DNA of 64,000 bases from Citrus sinensis (lineage: Eukaryota; Streptophyta; Magnoliopsida; Sapindales; Rutaceae), in contig NC_068563.1 in the NCBI RefSeq assembly GCF_022201045.2, forward strand, positions 5,580,001 to 5,644,000. The letters run 5' to 3'. A program made the translations under genes and the position numbers. The notes under the pieces were generated by a model. That model was not told the DNA's origin. It was given only the letters and a program-made list of their open reading frames with translations, and searched no databases. How positions within the stretch are numbered: position 1 is the first letter of the stretch; every line of letters begins with the position of its first letter. Of this stretch, positions 1 through 11,002 are shown one piece after another.

Positions 1-600
1 AAATTGTGGTGGGTCACATGATTCCGATTTATATTCCCAACTCTATTTTACGAAATAAACGTTGTCAATAATTCTGATTTTGGATTCCGATCCCTTAATT
101 CGAGAAGTAAACACAACATTATAGGTACAGCTCTGACGTACAAACCATCATTGATGATAAACAATCTACTGATTCATTTGCTCTCTTTGTAAATGTACAA
201 AGTGTGAAAATTTTCTTAGATGAGAATCACTTCTCACAGTTTAATAATCAATTTTAACCAATATCTTAAGTTGTGTTTGATGTGGTTTATTAATTCTTTT
301 TATTAACCAATTTGCTTCATTTCTCCCTAACCAATTTATACCGTGGCTTTAAAAGTAAATAAGTTGAAATGAAGGTTCACAAAATTAATGCCTGAAAACT
401 TGCTCAAGAAGCAGGGTTCACAAAATTAATGCCTGAAAACTTGCTCAAAAAGGACTGTTTACTTGGAAACTTGCTCAAGAAGGACCACTAATTTTTGTTT
501 TCTAGCTAAATTTTAAAGAAAGCGGAATCTATGTACTTTTTTTCTTAAACATTTTCAACCTTTGAAGTTATTTCAGGACACCTTATTTGAGAAGGAAACA
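1..600. other. Intergenic, upstream of A1; repeat-derived edge and tandem repeat
   Basis: No gene is seen. From about 115 onward the sequence is a diverged copy of 14725-15150, so it belongs to the duplicated upstream region of the A-type AAA genes. A 41-bp unit is repeated head to tail at 374-414 and 415-455, and a third partial copy follows to about 485; the matching regions before A3 (about 7850) and A5 (about 14990) carry only one copy. The first 110 bases resemble a MITE end (repeated gattccgat words and an aagtaaacac motif) but no boundary can be set. Confidence 0.5.
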
Positions 601-639
601 TTTTTTTAATGGAACCAAGTTGAAATGAAAGTCTAAAGT

Positions 640-904
640 AGTGTTTCCCACGTGATAGTCAACTGAGGTCTCTTGGTCACAAAGAAAAGCAACAACGAAA
701 AGATCAAATGAACGGAAGCCTACAAAACCAGGCAAAACAAACACATTCTCACACTCACACTCACTCCAACATTGTTAAAAACTCACCACTGTCTTTCATT
801 TTCCTCACAAACTAAACAGCCCCAGTTACCTGCATCATCTAACCTCAAAAATCCATAATTTTCTCTCAAACCAAACATCCCCAATCCTCCCCCCCCCCCC
901 CCCC
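640..904 (+). promoter_or_regulatory. Promoter and 5' leader of A1
   Basis: Holds a palindromic G-box CACGTG at 649-654 followed at once by AGTCAA (W-box core TTGACT on the other strand, about 656-661). The equivalent stretch before A3 (about 8055-8075) and A5 (15737-15753) keeps the W-box core as GGTCAA but has lost the G-box. W-boxes bind WRKY factors, and several genes of this AAA clade are known to respond to salicylate or pathogens; that this one does is inference. A run of 16 C (889-904) ends 18 nt before the start codon. Confidence 0.4.
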
Positions 905-922
905 ACTCACAACAAAAAAAAA

Positions 923-2810
923 ATGATTTTTAACACTACCCAAATGCCATCAACTAGGACCATTGTATCCGCAGCTGCCTCTACAACAGCTACATTTATG
1001 GTCATTCGATCCATTGCTCGCGATTACTTGCCTCGTGAGGTTCAATCTTACTTTGCTCTGAAGCTCAGAGATTTTATTTCAAGGTTTTCTAACGAGTTAA
1101 CGCTTGTCATTGATGAATATGATGGTGGCCTCAACCAAAACAAGCTCTTTAAAGCTGCAAAGCTTTATCTTGAACCCAAAATCCCTCCCAATGTGAAGAG
1201 AATCAAAATCAATTTGCCAAAGAAAGAAACTAATATTTCACTTTCTGTTGAGAAAAATGAAGAGATTGTTGATGTCTTTAATGGGGTTCACTTAAAATGG
1301 AAGTTTGAGTCAAAATCAACTCCATCTGAGGTTATCAACAATAGGCCATTTAATGGTTATAGGGTTAAAACTGATGCTGCATACTTTGAGCTGAGCTTTC
1401 ACAAGAAAAATAAAGACTTTGTTTTACGTACTTACATACCTCATGTCTTGAAGAAGTCTAAAGAAATAAGCCAGAAAAAGAAAACTTTGAAGCTTTTTAC
1501 TTTGGGGTCTCAAAGAGGACTGATTGGTGATAAATCAATATGGCAATCAGTGAATCTTGATCATCCGGCGACTTTTGATACATTGGCTATGGATTTTGAT
1601 ATGAAGAAGATGATAATGGATGATCTTGAGAGGTTTCTGCAGAGGAAGGAGTTTTATCGAAGAGTAGGCAAGGCATGGAAACGTGGGTATTTACTGTATG
1701 GTCCACCAGGGACTGGCAAATCAAGCTTAATCGCGGCCATGGCTAATTATCTCAAATTTGATGTCTATGACTTGGAGTTGTCTAATCTTCTGGGAAATAA
1801 TGATTTAAGGCATATTTTGATTGCCACAGAGAACAAGTCCATTCTGGTTGTGGAGGACATTGATTGCTGCATTGAGTTGCAGGACAGGCTTTCGCGGGCA
1901 AGGGCTGCAAATCCTGATTTTCTCATAGCAGGATATGAACAACAAAAACAGGTAATCTTATCATCCTACATTTCTTTATTTTAACTTAATAATTCTTAAT
2001 ACTGTAAAATGATCAGTACCGTACATGTTGTATAGCTAAGCTAAGCCATTCCAGGTTTAACACCAGGATATAAGTTTGCAAATCAGAGAATTTGTTGTCA
2101 GTTATTTTTTGTAGTCATTTACATGATTTTTATTGAGAAGTTTCTGGCGATTTTAATTTCCTAGTTCTAGGATAGCAAAGATATGCACATGAGAAACTGT
2201 AGAATGTTGCCTGTATGTAGACAAAGTTCACCCATCTAAAAACGGGTGTTCTGCTATGCTTCACCAGGTAATGGTTTGGACCTGTAAAATGGCTAAGGCT
2301 GTTCTTATCAACAAAACATATAAATATATATCCCTGACTTGGCCACATTTTTTTTTTCCTCCCTTTTTTCAGTATCATATAACCTTATCAGGATTGTTAA
2401 ACTTCATCGATGGATTGTGGTCAAGCTGTGGAGATGAGCGAATCATAATATTCACAACAAATCATAAAGAAAGGCTAGACCCTGCTTTGTTGCGCCCCGG
2501 TCGCATGGACATGCACATTAACATGTCCCACTGCACTCCAAGTGGGTTCAAAATGCTGGCCTCCAACTACCTTGGGATCGCAGAGCATCCACTTTTCGTG
2601 GAGATTGAAAAGCTGATAGCGACAGCAAAGGTGACTCCTGCGGATGTAGCTGAGCAGCTGATGAGGAATGAGGCGCCTGAATTTGCACTAAGTGGCCTGA
2701 TTGAGTTTCTTGAGTCTAAGAAGAGAGCTAATGATGGTAGTGAAGCCAAAGAAGCAGAGGAGAGAGCTGTGCAGGCTGAGAAGAAAGTTCTCGAAATCTC
2801 GGAGGAATAA
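923..2810 (+). CDS. AAA-ATPase A1, BCS1/OM66-like (intact)
   Basis: Predicted 488-residue AAA-ATPase of the plant BCS1-like (ASD) clade, whose members sit in mitochondrial or ER membranes by an N-terminal helix. Exon 1 is 923-1951 and exon 2 is 2373-2810, both phase 0, with a GT-AG intron of 421 bp. Residues about 10-30 are hydrophobic (membrane anchor), followed by the AAA-associated N domain to about 230. Walker A GPPGTGKSS starts at residue 260, Walker B ILVVEDIDCC at 307; exon 2 carries the sensor-1 TTNH and the RPGRMD arginine-finger region. The C-terminus is rich in Glu and Lys. The start MIFNTTQ is shared with A5 and resembles D8. No break is seen. Substrate unknown. The intron keeps about 100 bp that A3 and A5 lack. 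Confidence 0.9.
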
Positions 2811-3694
2811 ATGAGACAAGCTAATTAAAGATTCAGTAAATAATTTTATAGAGGCTTGCAAGAAGCAATAGTTTGTGGAGTTTGTAGACTTTTATCTATA
2901 ACACACATACTGGGGCAGTTTAATTTCCTTGAAAACTCCCTTATTGTGACAGGGTTAGCTTGGAATCTTGCTATCATTTCATGCATGAAAATGATATTAT
3001 CTATGACTTTATATCAATGAAAAGTTAGGTTGGTGTGTCATTATGTATAAATTCTATATTTGTTCTCACAACATTATTATTATTATGGGCACGGCTTTGG
3101 GAGCCATCGTTGATTGAGATGATAATTTAAAAAAAAAAAAATTTGATAGTACTCATGCGGAAAAACAGGATAAATATGTCAAAGGAATTAATAAAGAATA
3201 TAATTAAAAATTAGATTGACAAATTTCATAATTAACCACTTAGTTATGATAAATAAGCAGAAGTAGGATCAAATCTTAACTTCCCAACTAACTATTTACC
3301 AGTAATTCAACGTGATCTATTTTGTAACTAACAATTTCTCCCAATTACATGCTTTTCACCAATTACTCAACTAACCCATCTTTCATCCTCTAGATTAAAT
3401 AAATCAAAAGTAAGGAGCAGATTATGATCAACTTATAGAAACTCTATCTTATAGCTTAATCACCGTTAGATAATTAAAAAGTCAACAATATTAATAAAAT
3501 CGATCATTCATCGGTGATTAAACTGTAAGGTACTGTGCTACAAAGTACTGTAGTCACCCGCCAGAAACCAAGATATCGATATTAATTAAAAAAAGAAAAT
3601 GAAGAGCGACCAAAACCATAAATCAAAAGCCCTACTTGATATCATTTTGTTTTACATTTTTTCTTGGAAACCAAACAAACCCCAGCAGGCAAAA
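2811..3694. other. A1-B2 intergenic, duplicated in A3-B4
   Basis: 3' flank of A1 and upstream region of B2. No gene. It is recognisably the same as 11891-12680 (between A3 and B4), and its two ends match 17753-18118 (between A5 and B6), where the middle ~470 bp are deleted. This shared spacer is the main evidence that A and B genes were duplicated together. Confidence 0.6.
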
Positions 3695-4798
3695 ATGCAC
3701 GACAAGAAGAAGTTTTTAGCGCAACCCAAAAGCCATCCACGAGACCGTGGTCTCTGCAGCGGCTTCTGCAGCTGCCGCGGCTATGGTACTTCGAGAAAAC
3801 TCCTTTGTTCTTAAACTGAAAGATTTCTTTTCAAGATTCTCAAATGAGTTAACCTTAGTCATTGAACAATTTGATGATAGCAGCATTAATCAAACCGAGC
3901 TCTTTAAAGCTGCAAAGCTTTATCTTGAACCCGGAATCCCACCCTATGTTAAAAGAATCAAAATCAATTTGCCAAACAAGGAGACCAAGATTTTATCCTC
4001 CGTTGAAAAAAAAATAAAGAAATTGTTGATATCTTTAATGGGGTTCAATTAAAATGGAAGCTTGGTTCAAAACAAGCCCAAGAACAGGTGTTTTGAGTAA
4101 AGGAATAAGCAAGCAAAAGAAGACTTTGAAGCTTTTTACTTTAAAGGACAGGATGTACGGAGGGAGAGACTTATGGCAATCTGTGAATCTTTGATCATCC
4201 AGCCACTTTCGATACACTGGCAATGGATTCTAATATGAAGCACATGAAAATGGATGATCTTGAGAGGTTTGTGAAGAGGAAAGAGTTTTATAGAAATGTA
4301 GGCAGAGCATGGAAACGCGGGTATTTGTTATACAGTCCTCCAAGAACAGGGAAGTCCAGCTTGACTGCAGCCATGGCTAATTATCTCAATTTTGATGTCT
4401 GTGACCTGGAGTTGACTACTCTCAGAGATAATACGAAGTTAAGGAATGTGTTGATTGCCACAGAGAATAAGTCCATTCTTGCTGTGGAGGACATTGATTG
4501 TTCTATTAATTTGCAAGGCAGGCATTCACAGGCAAAGACTTTGAATCCTGTGAACTCTAATGCAATCAAACCAGTAACAAATGTCAATCAAGAACCAAAA
4601 GTGACCTTATCAGGATTGCTAAACTTCATAGATGGAGTCTGTCGAGCTGTGGAGATGAGAGGATCACAATATTCACAACTAATCATAAAGACAGACTTGA
4701 CCCTCAATTTATTGTTGCGACCGGGTTGCATGGACATGCACATTCATATGTCCTATTGCACTCCATGTGGGTTGAAAATGCTGGCCTCAAACTACTTT
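3695..4798 (+). pseudogene. AAA-ATPase pseudogene B2 (chimeric, intronless, truncated)
   Basis: Broken member of the AAA cluster. The 5' part (to about 4092) is B-type like 18119-18560. After the caggtgttt motif the sequence switches to C-type like 22430-23110, with the middle of the N domain missing, so it is a recombinant. Frame is lost near 3760 and again around 4010 and 4190. Walker A is degraded to SPPRTGKSS (Gly to Ser, Gly to Arg), which should abolish ATP binding; Walker B reads ILAVEDIDCS. No intron interrupts the coding sequence at about 4600, unlike A1, A5, B6 and D8. The gene stops where a TGTAACGCC sequence begins at 4799, so the C-terminal ~90 residues are absent. Confidence 0.85.
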
Positions 4799-5060
4799 TG
4801 TAACGCCTAATTCCATCATTTTAGATTATGGAAATTCGGTTTTTATTAGAAAACATATACGGCATAACACTTATTAATAAGTATATTAAAATTATAAGTA
4901 GGGTTATTCGTGGGATAAATTTTGGAAAAAAGTTTATTTTTCTAAATTTAATAGCGCTTTTTAAGACTCCATATAAATTACGCTATTACTCATACCATGA
5001 ATTCAAACTTTTGTTTAGGAGAGAATCATAATGGTTGATAAGTTTACTCTTCTTATTTTC
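4799..5060. mobile_element. LTR-like fossil fragment (possibly Ty3/Gypsy)
   Basis: B2 is cut at 4799 by sequence starting TGTAACGCC, a start often seen in plant Ty3/Gypsy LTRs. The far end cannot be defined; the right limit given is only a guess. No protein domain is visible. Old and broken. Identity is inference from the terminal motif. Confidence 0.3.
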
Positions 5061-7800
5061 CACATGTTTTCCTATCACTTTATTTAGGATTTTAATTTGC
5101 ATGATTTTAAATTGCTACATATCATAATACATGATTTAGGATGTATTTAAGTTCTGTTTAGGGCTCTGATTTTTTGTTGAGTCTTATTAACCAATCTTTG
5201 ATGCATTGACGAGAGTGAACAAAAAGAAACGGAGCAAAGAGCACTGGCAATAGAAAGTAGTACTGAAAAATATGATTAGGAAACCGATTATGAAGAATCT
5301 GACAACGAGGAGTAAATTTTAGTTAAAATTGAGGACTCATCTTAGTCATCTGTACCATCCACATAACTGGCTAGTTACTTTTAATTGGAATTATCTATGA
5401 CTTGGTATTTATGAAAATTATATTTTTGCGGCAATTTGTTATGACTTATGATCATGCATAACAAGAGGTAAATTTTTGTGGTACATTTTTGTAGATCGTA
5501 AGCTATAGTTGTTCAACTCCAATTGAAAACATAGCTTCATATATGAAAATTAGGCACATCCTATTCCTACGAATATCCTCAGCCAGCACATAGAAACGTT
5601 GTAAATGTGCACTCAAAATGCCGTCATATCGAAATTTTGAAGAGTTCAATAATTCTTTTTAAAATTTTAGTCTATGTCGACATTACAAGATGAGAAAATA
5701 AAACGGCATCTTAGGTGAAAACTTTTGTTGTTCAATAAATAAAAACGAAAGTAGATATAAGGAATATAAGAAAATAGAATTTCATTAAAGTGAAAGTGAA
5801 ACTGTTAAAGCATATTTGAAAAAAATGAGGTGATGAGATCCTCACCATTGGACCAATGAGTGGTCCGTTAATTTATTTTGAGTTGAATTATAATTTCTCA
5901 AAACAATCCAATCCTAAACTTTTTATTCCTCAATCTAACACACCGTTAGACATAATTTGCATTTTTCTTTTGAAATATATCCCTAACATAGTAACATTAT
6001 GCAATGTTAACTTGCACGATATTGTTGTTATTGTTATCATCATTATTTTACTTATGCTAAAAGAAAATTGCATTATTTTTAAGAAAAATTATAATAAGAC
6101 ATATTTCATGTCACATAATATTAGAATAAATTTGCTCATCAAATTACTTATATAAGAAAAACCAAATTCATAAACTGGAGTTCTCTCAAAAAATACAAAA
6201 AGCTTGCAAAAAAATACCTTAAATACAGTAAATAGACTCTTCTCGATCCCTATCTGAAAGGTATAGTATAACCTTTATAAATTAATGTTCGACAAAGTAA
6301 TAACCTCTGTTATGTAATAATTTTTTTTTTGTCCCAACTTGGGCTAATAGCTAGGCTATATTAATAAGTTTTTTATAAAAAAAAAATTCTTATGATATAA
6401 CTCTGTTGATGGTCTCATTCATGTCATAAAATAATAATTTGATAAAAATAGAAATATAATTGACTATGGTATTTAAAAAATATAACCTCATAATAATAAT
6501 AATATTATTATTATTAATTGAAATATAAATTTATATTAGATCTATCTCTAATTTTTATTATTCATCTATAAGTTATAGGGTTAACTTGTACAATCGCAAT
6601 AAAAAATTACAAAGTATTATTGATACTTTGAGTGCTTACTTGTACGTAATATGTTCTAAAGTTATTGTATTATCCTTAGATTGGTAACATACAATAAATT
6701 TTTAGTTGAATAAATATATGTTCATTGAATAGTAAATGTACTTTACAAATAATAAATTTTTTTATGATTATAACACTATTAATTTATAAAGATTATACTA
6801 ATGTTAATTACATTCAATATTCTCTCTCTGCTTCTCTCCCTCCCTATATATATATAACAATTTTTTTATCCAGGATCATAAAGTACAGGAAACACTCAGA
6901 AAAACTTTAAGACCGCGGGATTTTAAAGACTTAAAGCACTTAAACTGTACGGTTTATGCGTTTTTCTAACTGTTCCCACACTTTAAAAATCCAGATTGGA
7001 TATCCCGAGTTTAAGAATTTGTGGCATATGTTATTTTTACGAAGACAAATTAATAATGCGATTTTAATAGAAATTTGAGTCAAATAAAGGTATAAGAAGA
7101 ACTTGATTAATTCAAAATCTAAAGGGTAGTGTTATACCTAACCATACTTTATCTAATGAAAATATACTTTAGCATGAAAGCTATCACGGGAGAAAACCAC
7201 GTAGATGTAAAACTTTTAGACTCGTACACTCTGACATAATTAGACAATGATCATATAATATAGATAGATAAATATTTAGCTGGTCACTCTTATTCTAATT
7301 TTTGGGAAGGAGAGAATTATAAAATTGATTTGAACTTGTCCATCAGATCAACTTTTAAAAAACATAAATTAAAATATAAAGATTATTTTAGGCCAGTTTA
7401 TTCATGTAATTTCCTATTTAGTTTAGGATTACTTGTTTAGCTGGCATTTGTTTCCCTTATCTATTTAGGTCATAGAGCCTATATAAATATGCATAAAATT
7501 TCTCAAGTCATAAAACTTTAGATAGTATTTGTTTCCCTAACACTGTCCGATTCATCAAAGACAGGAGGAAGAAGATTACGAAGAGAGGCGAATCAAGCAA
7601 TGCTGAATCGGGAGTATAGGCTGTAGTGAGTGCCATAATAGTAATACTAAGCCAGCTTCAAGGATCATATAATTGCATATCGTCTGCAATTTTCTTTCTT
7701 GACAGTGAAGAAACAAAGAGAACAACCAAAACCTCCTTTACCTTTTCATCCCCTTCAAATACTGTGCTTTTTCCCACAAACCAAACAGTCCCACACCCAC
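5061..7800. other. AT-rich intergenic, no gene seen
   Basis: About 2.7 kb with no convincing gene. Short open frames are low-complexity AT-rich translations without recognisable domains. Near 7690-7815 lies sequence that looks like an AAA-gene leader (a C- and A-rich stretch ending in aaaaaaaatg), apparently a detached 5' leader of another family member fused to the A3 promoter copy. Confidence 0.5.
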
Positions 7801-7819
7801 AAACAAGAGAAAAAAAATG

Positions 7820-8330
7820 TTTATGTTTTAAAGTAAATAAGTTGAAATGAAGGTTCACAAAATTAATGCTTGAAAACTTGCTCAAGAAGGACCATTTATT
7901 GTTTTGTTTTCTAGCTAAATTTTAGAGAAAGCGGAATCTATGTACTTTTTTTCTTTACATTTTCAACCTTTCAAGTTATTTCAGGACACCTTAATTGAGA
8001 AGGAAACACTTTTTAGTGGAGTCAAGATGAAATGAACGTCTGAAGCAGTGCTTCCCACGTTACGGACCTTACGGTCAACTGAGGTCTCTTGGTGACAAAG
8101 AAAAGCAATGAAGAAAAGATGAAATGGACAGTAACCTATAATGGAAAGCAAAACAAACACATTCTCACAATCAGTCACTCCAAGTCTCCAACATTGTTAG
8201 AAACTCACCACTGTCTTTCATTTTCCTCACAAACTAAACAGCCCCAGTTACCTGCATCATCTACCTTAAAAATCCATAATTTTCTCTCAAACCAAACATC
8301 CCCAGTTCCCCAAAAAAAAAAAAAATTATT
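7820..8330 (+). promoter_or_regulatory. Duplicated A-type promoter (before A3)
   Basis: Diverged copy of the A1 upstream region (about 350-920) and of the A5 upstream region. It keeps the GGTCAA W-box core near 8070 and the C-rich, A-rich leader, but the start codon position of A3 reads att where A1 and A5 have atg. Confidence 0.45.
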
Positions 8331-9554
8331 TTTAACACTACCCAAATGCCATCAACTAGGACCATTGTATCCGCAGCTGCCTCTACAACAGCTATATTTA
8401 TGGTCATTCGATCCATTGCTCGCGATTACTTGCCTCGTGAGGTTCAATCTTACTTTGCTTTGAAGCTCAGAGATTTTATTTCAAGTTTTTCTAACGAGTT
8501 AACCTTTGTCATTGATGAATACGATGATGGCCTCAACCAAAACAGGCTCTTTAAAGCTGCAAAGATTTATCTTGAACCCAAAATCCCTCCCAATGTAAAG
8601 AGAATCAAAATCAATTTGCCAAAGAAAGAAACTAATACTTCACTTTCTGTTGAGAAAAATGAAGAGATTGTTGATGTCTTTAATGGGGTTCACTTAAAAC
8701 GGAAGTTGAGTCAAAACCAACCCCACGTGAGGCTATCAACAAAAGGCCAATTACTACAGGTTATAGGGTTAAAGCTCATGCTGCATGCTTTGAGCTGAGT
8801 TTTCACAAGAAAAACAAAGACTTTGTTTTACGTAATTACATACCACATGTCTTGAAGAAGTCTAAAGAAATAAGCCAGAAAAAGAAAACTTCGAAACTTC
8901 TTACTTTGGGGTCTCATAGAGGAGTATGGCAATCAGTGAATCTTGATCATCCGGCGACTTTTGATACATTGGCTATGGATTTTGATATGAAGAAGACGAT
9001 AATGGATGATCTAGAGAGGTTTCTGCAGAGGAAGGAATTTTATCGAAGAGTAGGCAAGGCATGGAAACGTGGGTATTTACTGTATGGTCCTCCAGGGACT
9101 GGCAAGTCAAGCTTGATTTGCGGCCATGGCTAATTATCTCAATTTCTATATCTATGACTTGGAGTTGTCTAATCTTCGGTGGCGTAATGGTGTGCGTTGA
9201 TGGTGGGGTGGCTAATTGGTAGAAAACAGTGATTGGAGTGCCCGTGTGGATACTTGATGGATGGACCGAAGTTACTTGGCTATTCGTTGCTTTTGTTAAA
9301 GGTCATAGGCCCGTGTGTTGTCGGCCTTCTTTTGAAAGGAAGGCATTGTAATTGGTTAGTCGGTTTGCACTTTAAAGTAGGTGAGTCGGTGGTTTAATTT
9401 AAACAATTTGTTTTGATTATGGTTTGGTTTACGTAGTTTTGTGTTTGTCAATCCTTGTAGTTTGTTGTGATTGGTGGATTTCAATTAGTTATCAAATTTA
9501 GTTTATTGGAAGGAATTTGAAGAAGTTGAATTAATATTCGGTTTCCCGCTCAGT

Positions 9555-9575
9555 GTTTGGCTATAAATATGTGTT
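9555..9575 (+). promoter_or_regulatory. TATA-like box before the 173-codon frame
   Basis: The motif GGCTATAAATATG lies about 70 nt before the start codon at 9629, followed by a purine-rich leader (gagcagg, gagagag). The spacing fits a plant RNA polymerase II core promoter, so the frame may have been an expressed gene of the inserted element. No transcript evidence. Confidence 0.4.
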
Positions 9576-9628
9576 GATCGGCTTCATTTTGGGAGCAGGA
9601 GAGCAGGATCGTAGAGGTTAGAGAGAGA

Positions 9629-10150
9629 ATGGAGAGGAAAGGTATGTGTGGTTCTCATTTGAGTTTCAGTAAGGGGTGGATGCATAGTATAGTTTCTGAA
9701 ATATGTGAGCATGATTTTGTGTTTGTATTAATCCCTTTTAATATGGAGAGGATGGAGTTAGTTGAGTTTTTCCGTAGACGTGGGTATTTGATATCGAATG
9801 GCCGTTCTCTTCCCTATGCTCATGGCCGTTCTCTTCCCTATGCTCATGGCGTTGATTATGGGATGGTGGATAGTGATGATGAAGACGCTGAGTGTGGGTT
9901 TGATTTTAGTAATTGGTCTGTTGAGAAGAACCGTAACACTGTAATATCATTGAGTGATTGGTGTGATGATAATGGCAACATGGAGGTTGTGGATGTTAAT
10001 TTAGATGGAAACTATGGGGTAATTAATATTGATATGGATCGGTTTTTCATGAAGTTTGATAAGCATTTAGTTGTATTCATTAATGATTATGATGTTGAAT
10101 TAGCTAAATGTAAAGCTTATGTAATCGATTGTAATAAGTTTTATAATTAA
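9629..10150 (+). CDS. Unknown 173-residue protein in the CRESS-like insert
   Basis: I do not recognise this protein. It begins MERKGMCGSHLSF, is acidic in the middle (DSDDEDAE) and holds an 8-residue direct repeat (GRSLPYAH twice, from a 24-bp tandem duplication at about 9800-9847). The C-terminal half is rich in Asp, Asn and Val (for example NIDMDRFFMKFDKHLVVFIND). No signal peptide, membrane span or catalytic motif is evident. It has a TATA-like box in front, and it lies on the strand opposite to the Rep-like segment, the place a second gene would occupy in an ambisense CRESS genome. It does not look like a typical basic jelly-roll capsid start. It may instead be a movement, silencing or accessory protein, or host DNA carried along; all are guesses. 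Confidence 0.45.
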   Translation: MERKGMCGSHLSFSKGWMHSIVSEICEHDFVFVLIPFNMERMELVEFFRRRGYLISNGRSLPYAHGRSLPYAHGVDYGMVDSDDEDAECGFDFSNWSVEKNRNTVISLSDWCDDNGNMEVVDVNLDGNYGVINIDMDRFFMKFDKHLVVFINDYDVELAKCKAYVIDCNKFYN

Positions 10151-10421
10151 TGAAAGTTAATAATATTAATGATATTATTAGAGATTATTATAAGTGTGAT
10201 GTAAATGGGGGCATAAGTGTGCCCGTATTCAGTTTTGTAAAGAATGTTGTAAGGTTATTGGTGGTGTTCCAGATGGATGTAATGTCGAAATTTGTAAGGA
10301 ATGAATGTTTGTTGAACAATGTGTGAACGTTATGGATTGTTTGTATATCATTTGGTTTATGTTAGCAATTTAACGAAATGTTCAAGAATGAAAAAAAAAA
10401 AACGTATCAAATAACACTTAG

Positions 10422-10574
10422 CTTACATTCGAAGAGTTGAGGGCTTTGTCCCGTACTCGAGTCCAGGAATGGAGTGGAAACAAACGAAGAGTGACCATAA
10501 CACATGACCTCCAGGGCATGTATGCAAGGGTGGTCCATTCGTTTATGCCTCCTAATGCTTCTATTGTTAGTGTT
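10422..10574 (+). other. Short coding-like stretch converging on Rep
   Basis: An open plus-strand stretch that includes the peptide words RVTITHDLQGMYARV and NASIVSVCFFGKE and ends just before the tail of the Rep-like segment. Composition is protein-like (few AT-biased residues), in contrast to the flanks. Its position, tail to tail with Rep, is that of the coat-protein C-terminus in geminiviruses and circoviruses, but I cannot assign it to a family. Part of the fossil. Confidence 0.3.
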
Positions 10575-10619
10575 TGCTTCTTTGGGAAAGAATGAATGAT
10601 TTGAAAGAAAAAGGAAACA

Positions 10620-11002
10620 ATTAAATTAATATAATACATTCTGTCTGGTGATAATACGGTTTTTCTTGTGAGTCTGCCGTTATTATCGTATTCATTTGAT
10701 GTACATGGTTTGAAATTAGCAAATACAATTATATGTGGTATTTTTATCCAAGCACTACGACTGAAATATTTTATTTTGCTTATGATGCCTTGTTTGAGAC
10801 ATTTAAGAAATCTGTAGCTGATTGAGTCTTCTGTTGATCTGGCACAGTCGAATATGGCTATGTCTGGTTGTTCGTCATATGCTTGAGCTAAGTCTTTGTA
10901 CGCACCTCCTGTTGTATACCATGCGTTGTAATTTAGTGCGATCCACTTGGCAAATGCTGATTTGCCTGTATTTCCTTGTTCGATCGTCTGGTTCTTGGTA
11001 TG
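10620..11002 (-). pseudogene. Rep (SF3 helicase half), CRESS-DNA type, fossil
   Basis: Minus-strand segment showing the ordered superfamily-3 helicase motifs of CRESS-virus replication proteins: Walker A EQGNTGKSAFAKW, Walker B QPDIAIFDCAR, motif C IIVFANFKP, and then the LSPDRM box that follows it in nanovirus, alphasatellite and smacovirus Reps. Family members nick and unwind the origin to start rolling-circle replication in the nucleus. The HUH endonuclease half is not recognisable in the block. Geminivirus-type Walker A (with SRTGKT) does not match. The start of the reading frame on this strand lies in host AAA-gene antisense and is not part of Rep. It is a relic, not a working gene. Confidence 0.8.

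Larger units (their letters stand above)
9180..11002. mobile_element. Endogenous CRESS-DNA virus or Rep-plasmid fossil
   Basis: A foreign block of about 1.82 kb inside pseudogene A3. Parts seen: a TATA-like box and a 173-codon frame on the plus strand (9629-10150), a short coding-like stretch on the plus strand (about 10422-10574), and the helicase half of a Rep protein on the minus strand (about 10620-11002). The two plus-strand parts and the Rep part point toward each other, as in ambisense CRESS genomes. No target-site duplication and no terminal repeats are seen, which argues against a classical transposon and for illegitimate joining of a circular molecule. Only part of a genome is present and it is broken. 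It is younger than the A3/A5 split, since its host exon is still very similar to A5. Family level is uncertain: nanovirus-, alphasatellite- or smacovirus-like rather than geminivirus-like. Confidence 0.75.

Noticed and set aside
2567-2749. Antisense Ser-rich 60-codon frame, also found opposite exon 2 of A3, A5 and B4
   Set aside because: It is the mirror of the conserved charged C-terminus of the AAA genes and recurs because the sense strand is conserved.
9490-9550. TAATATTCG as a CRESS origin nonanucleotide
   Set aside because: It differs from TAATATTAC and TAGTATTAC and is not at the top of a stem-loop; the small hairpin at 9324-9344 lacks a nonanucleotide too.
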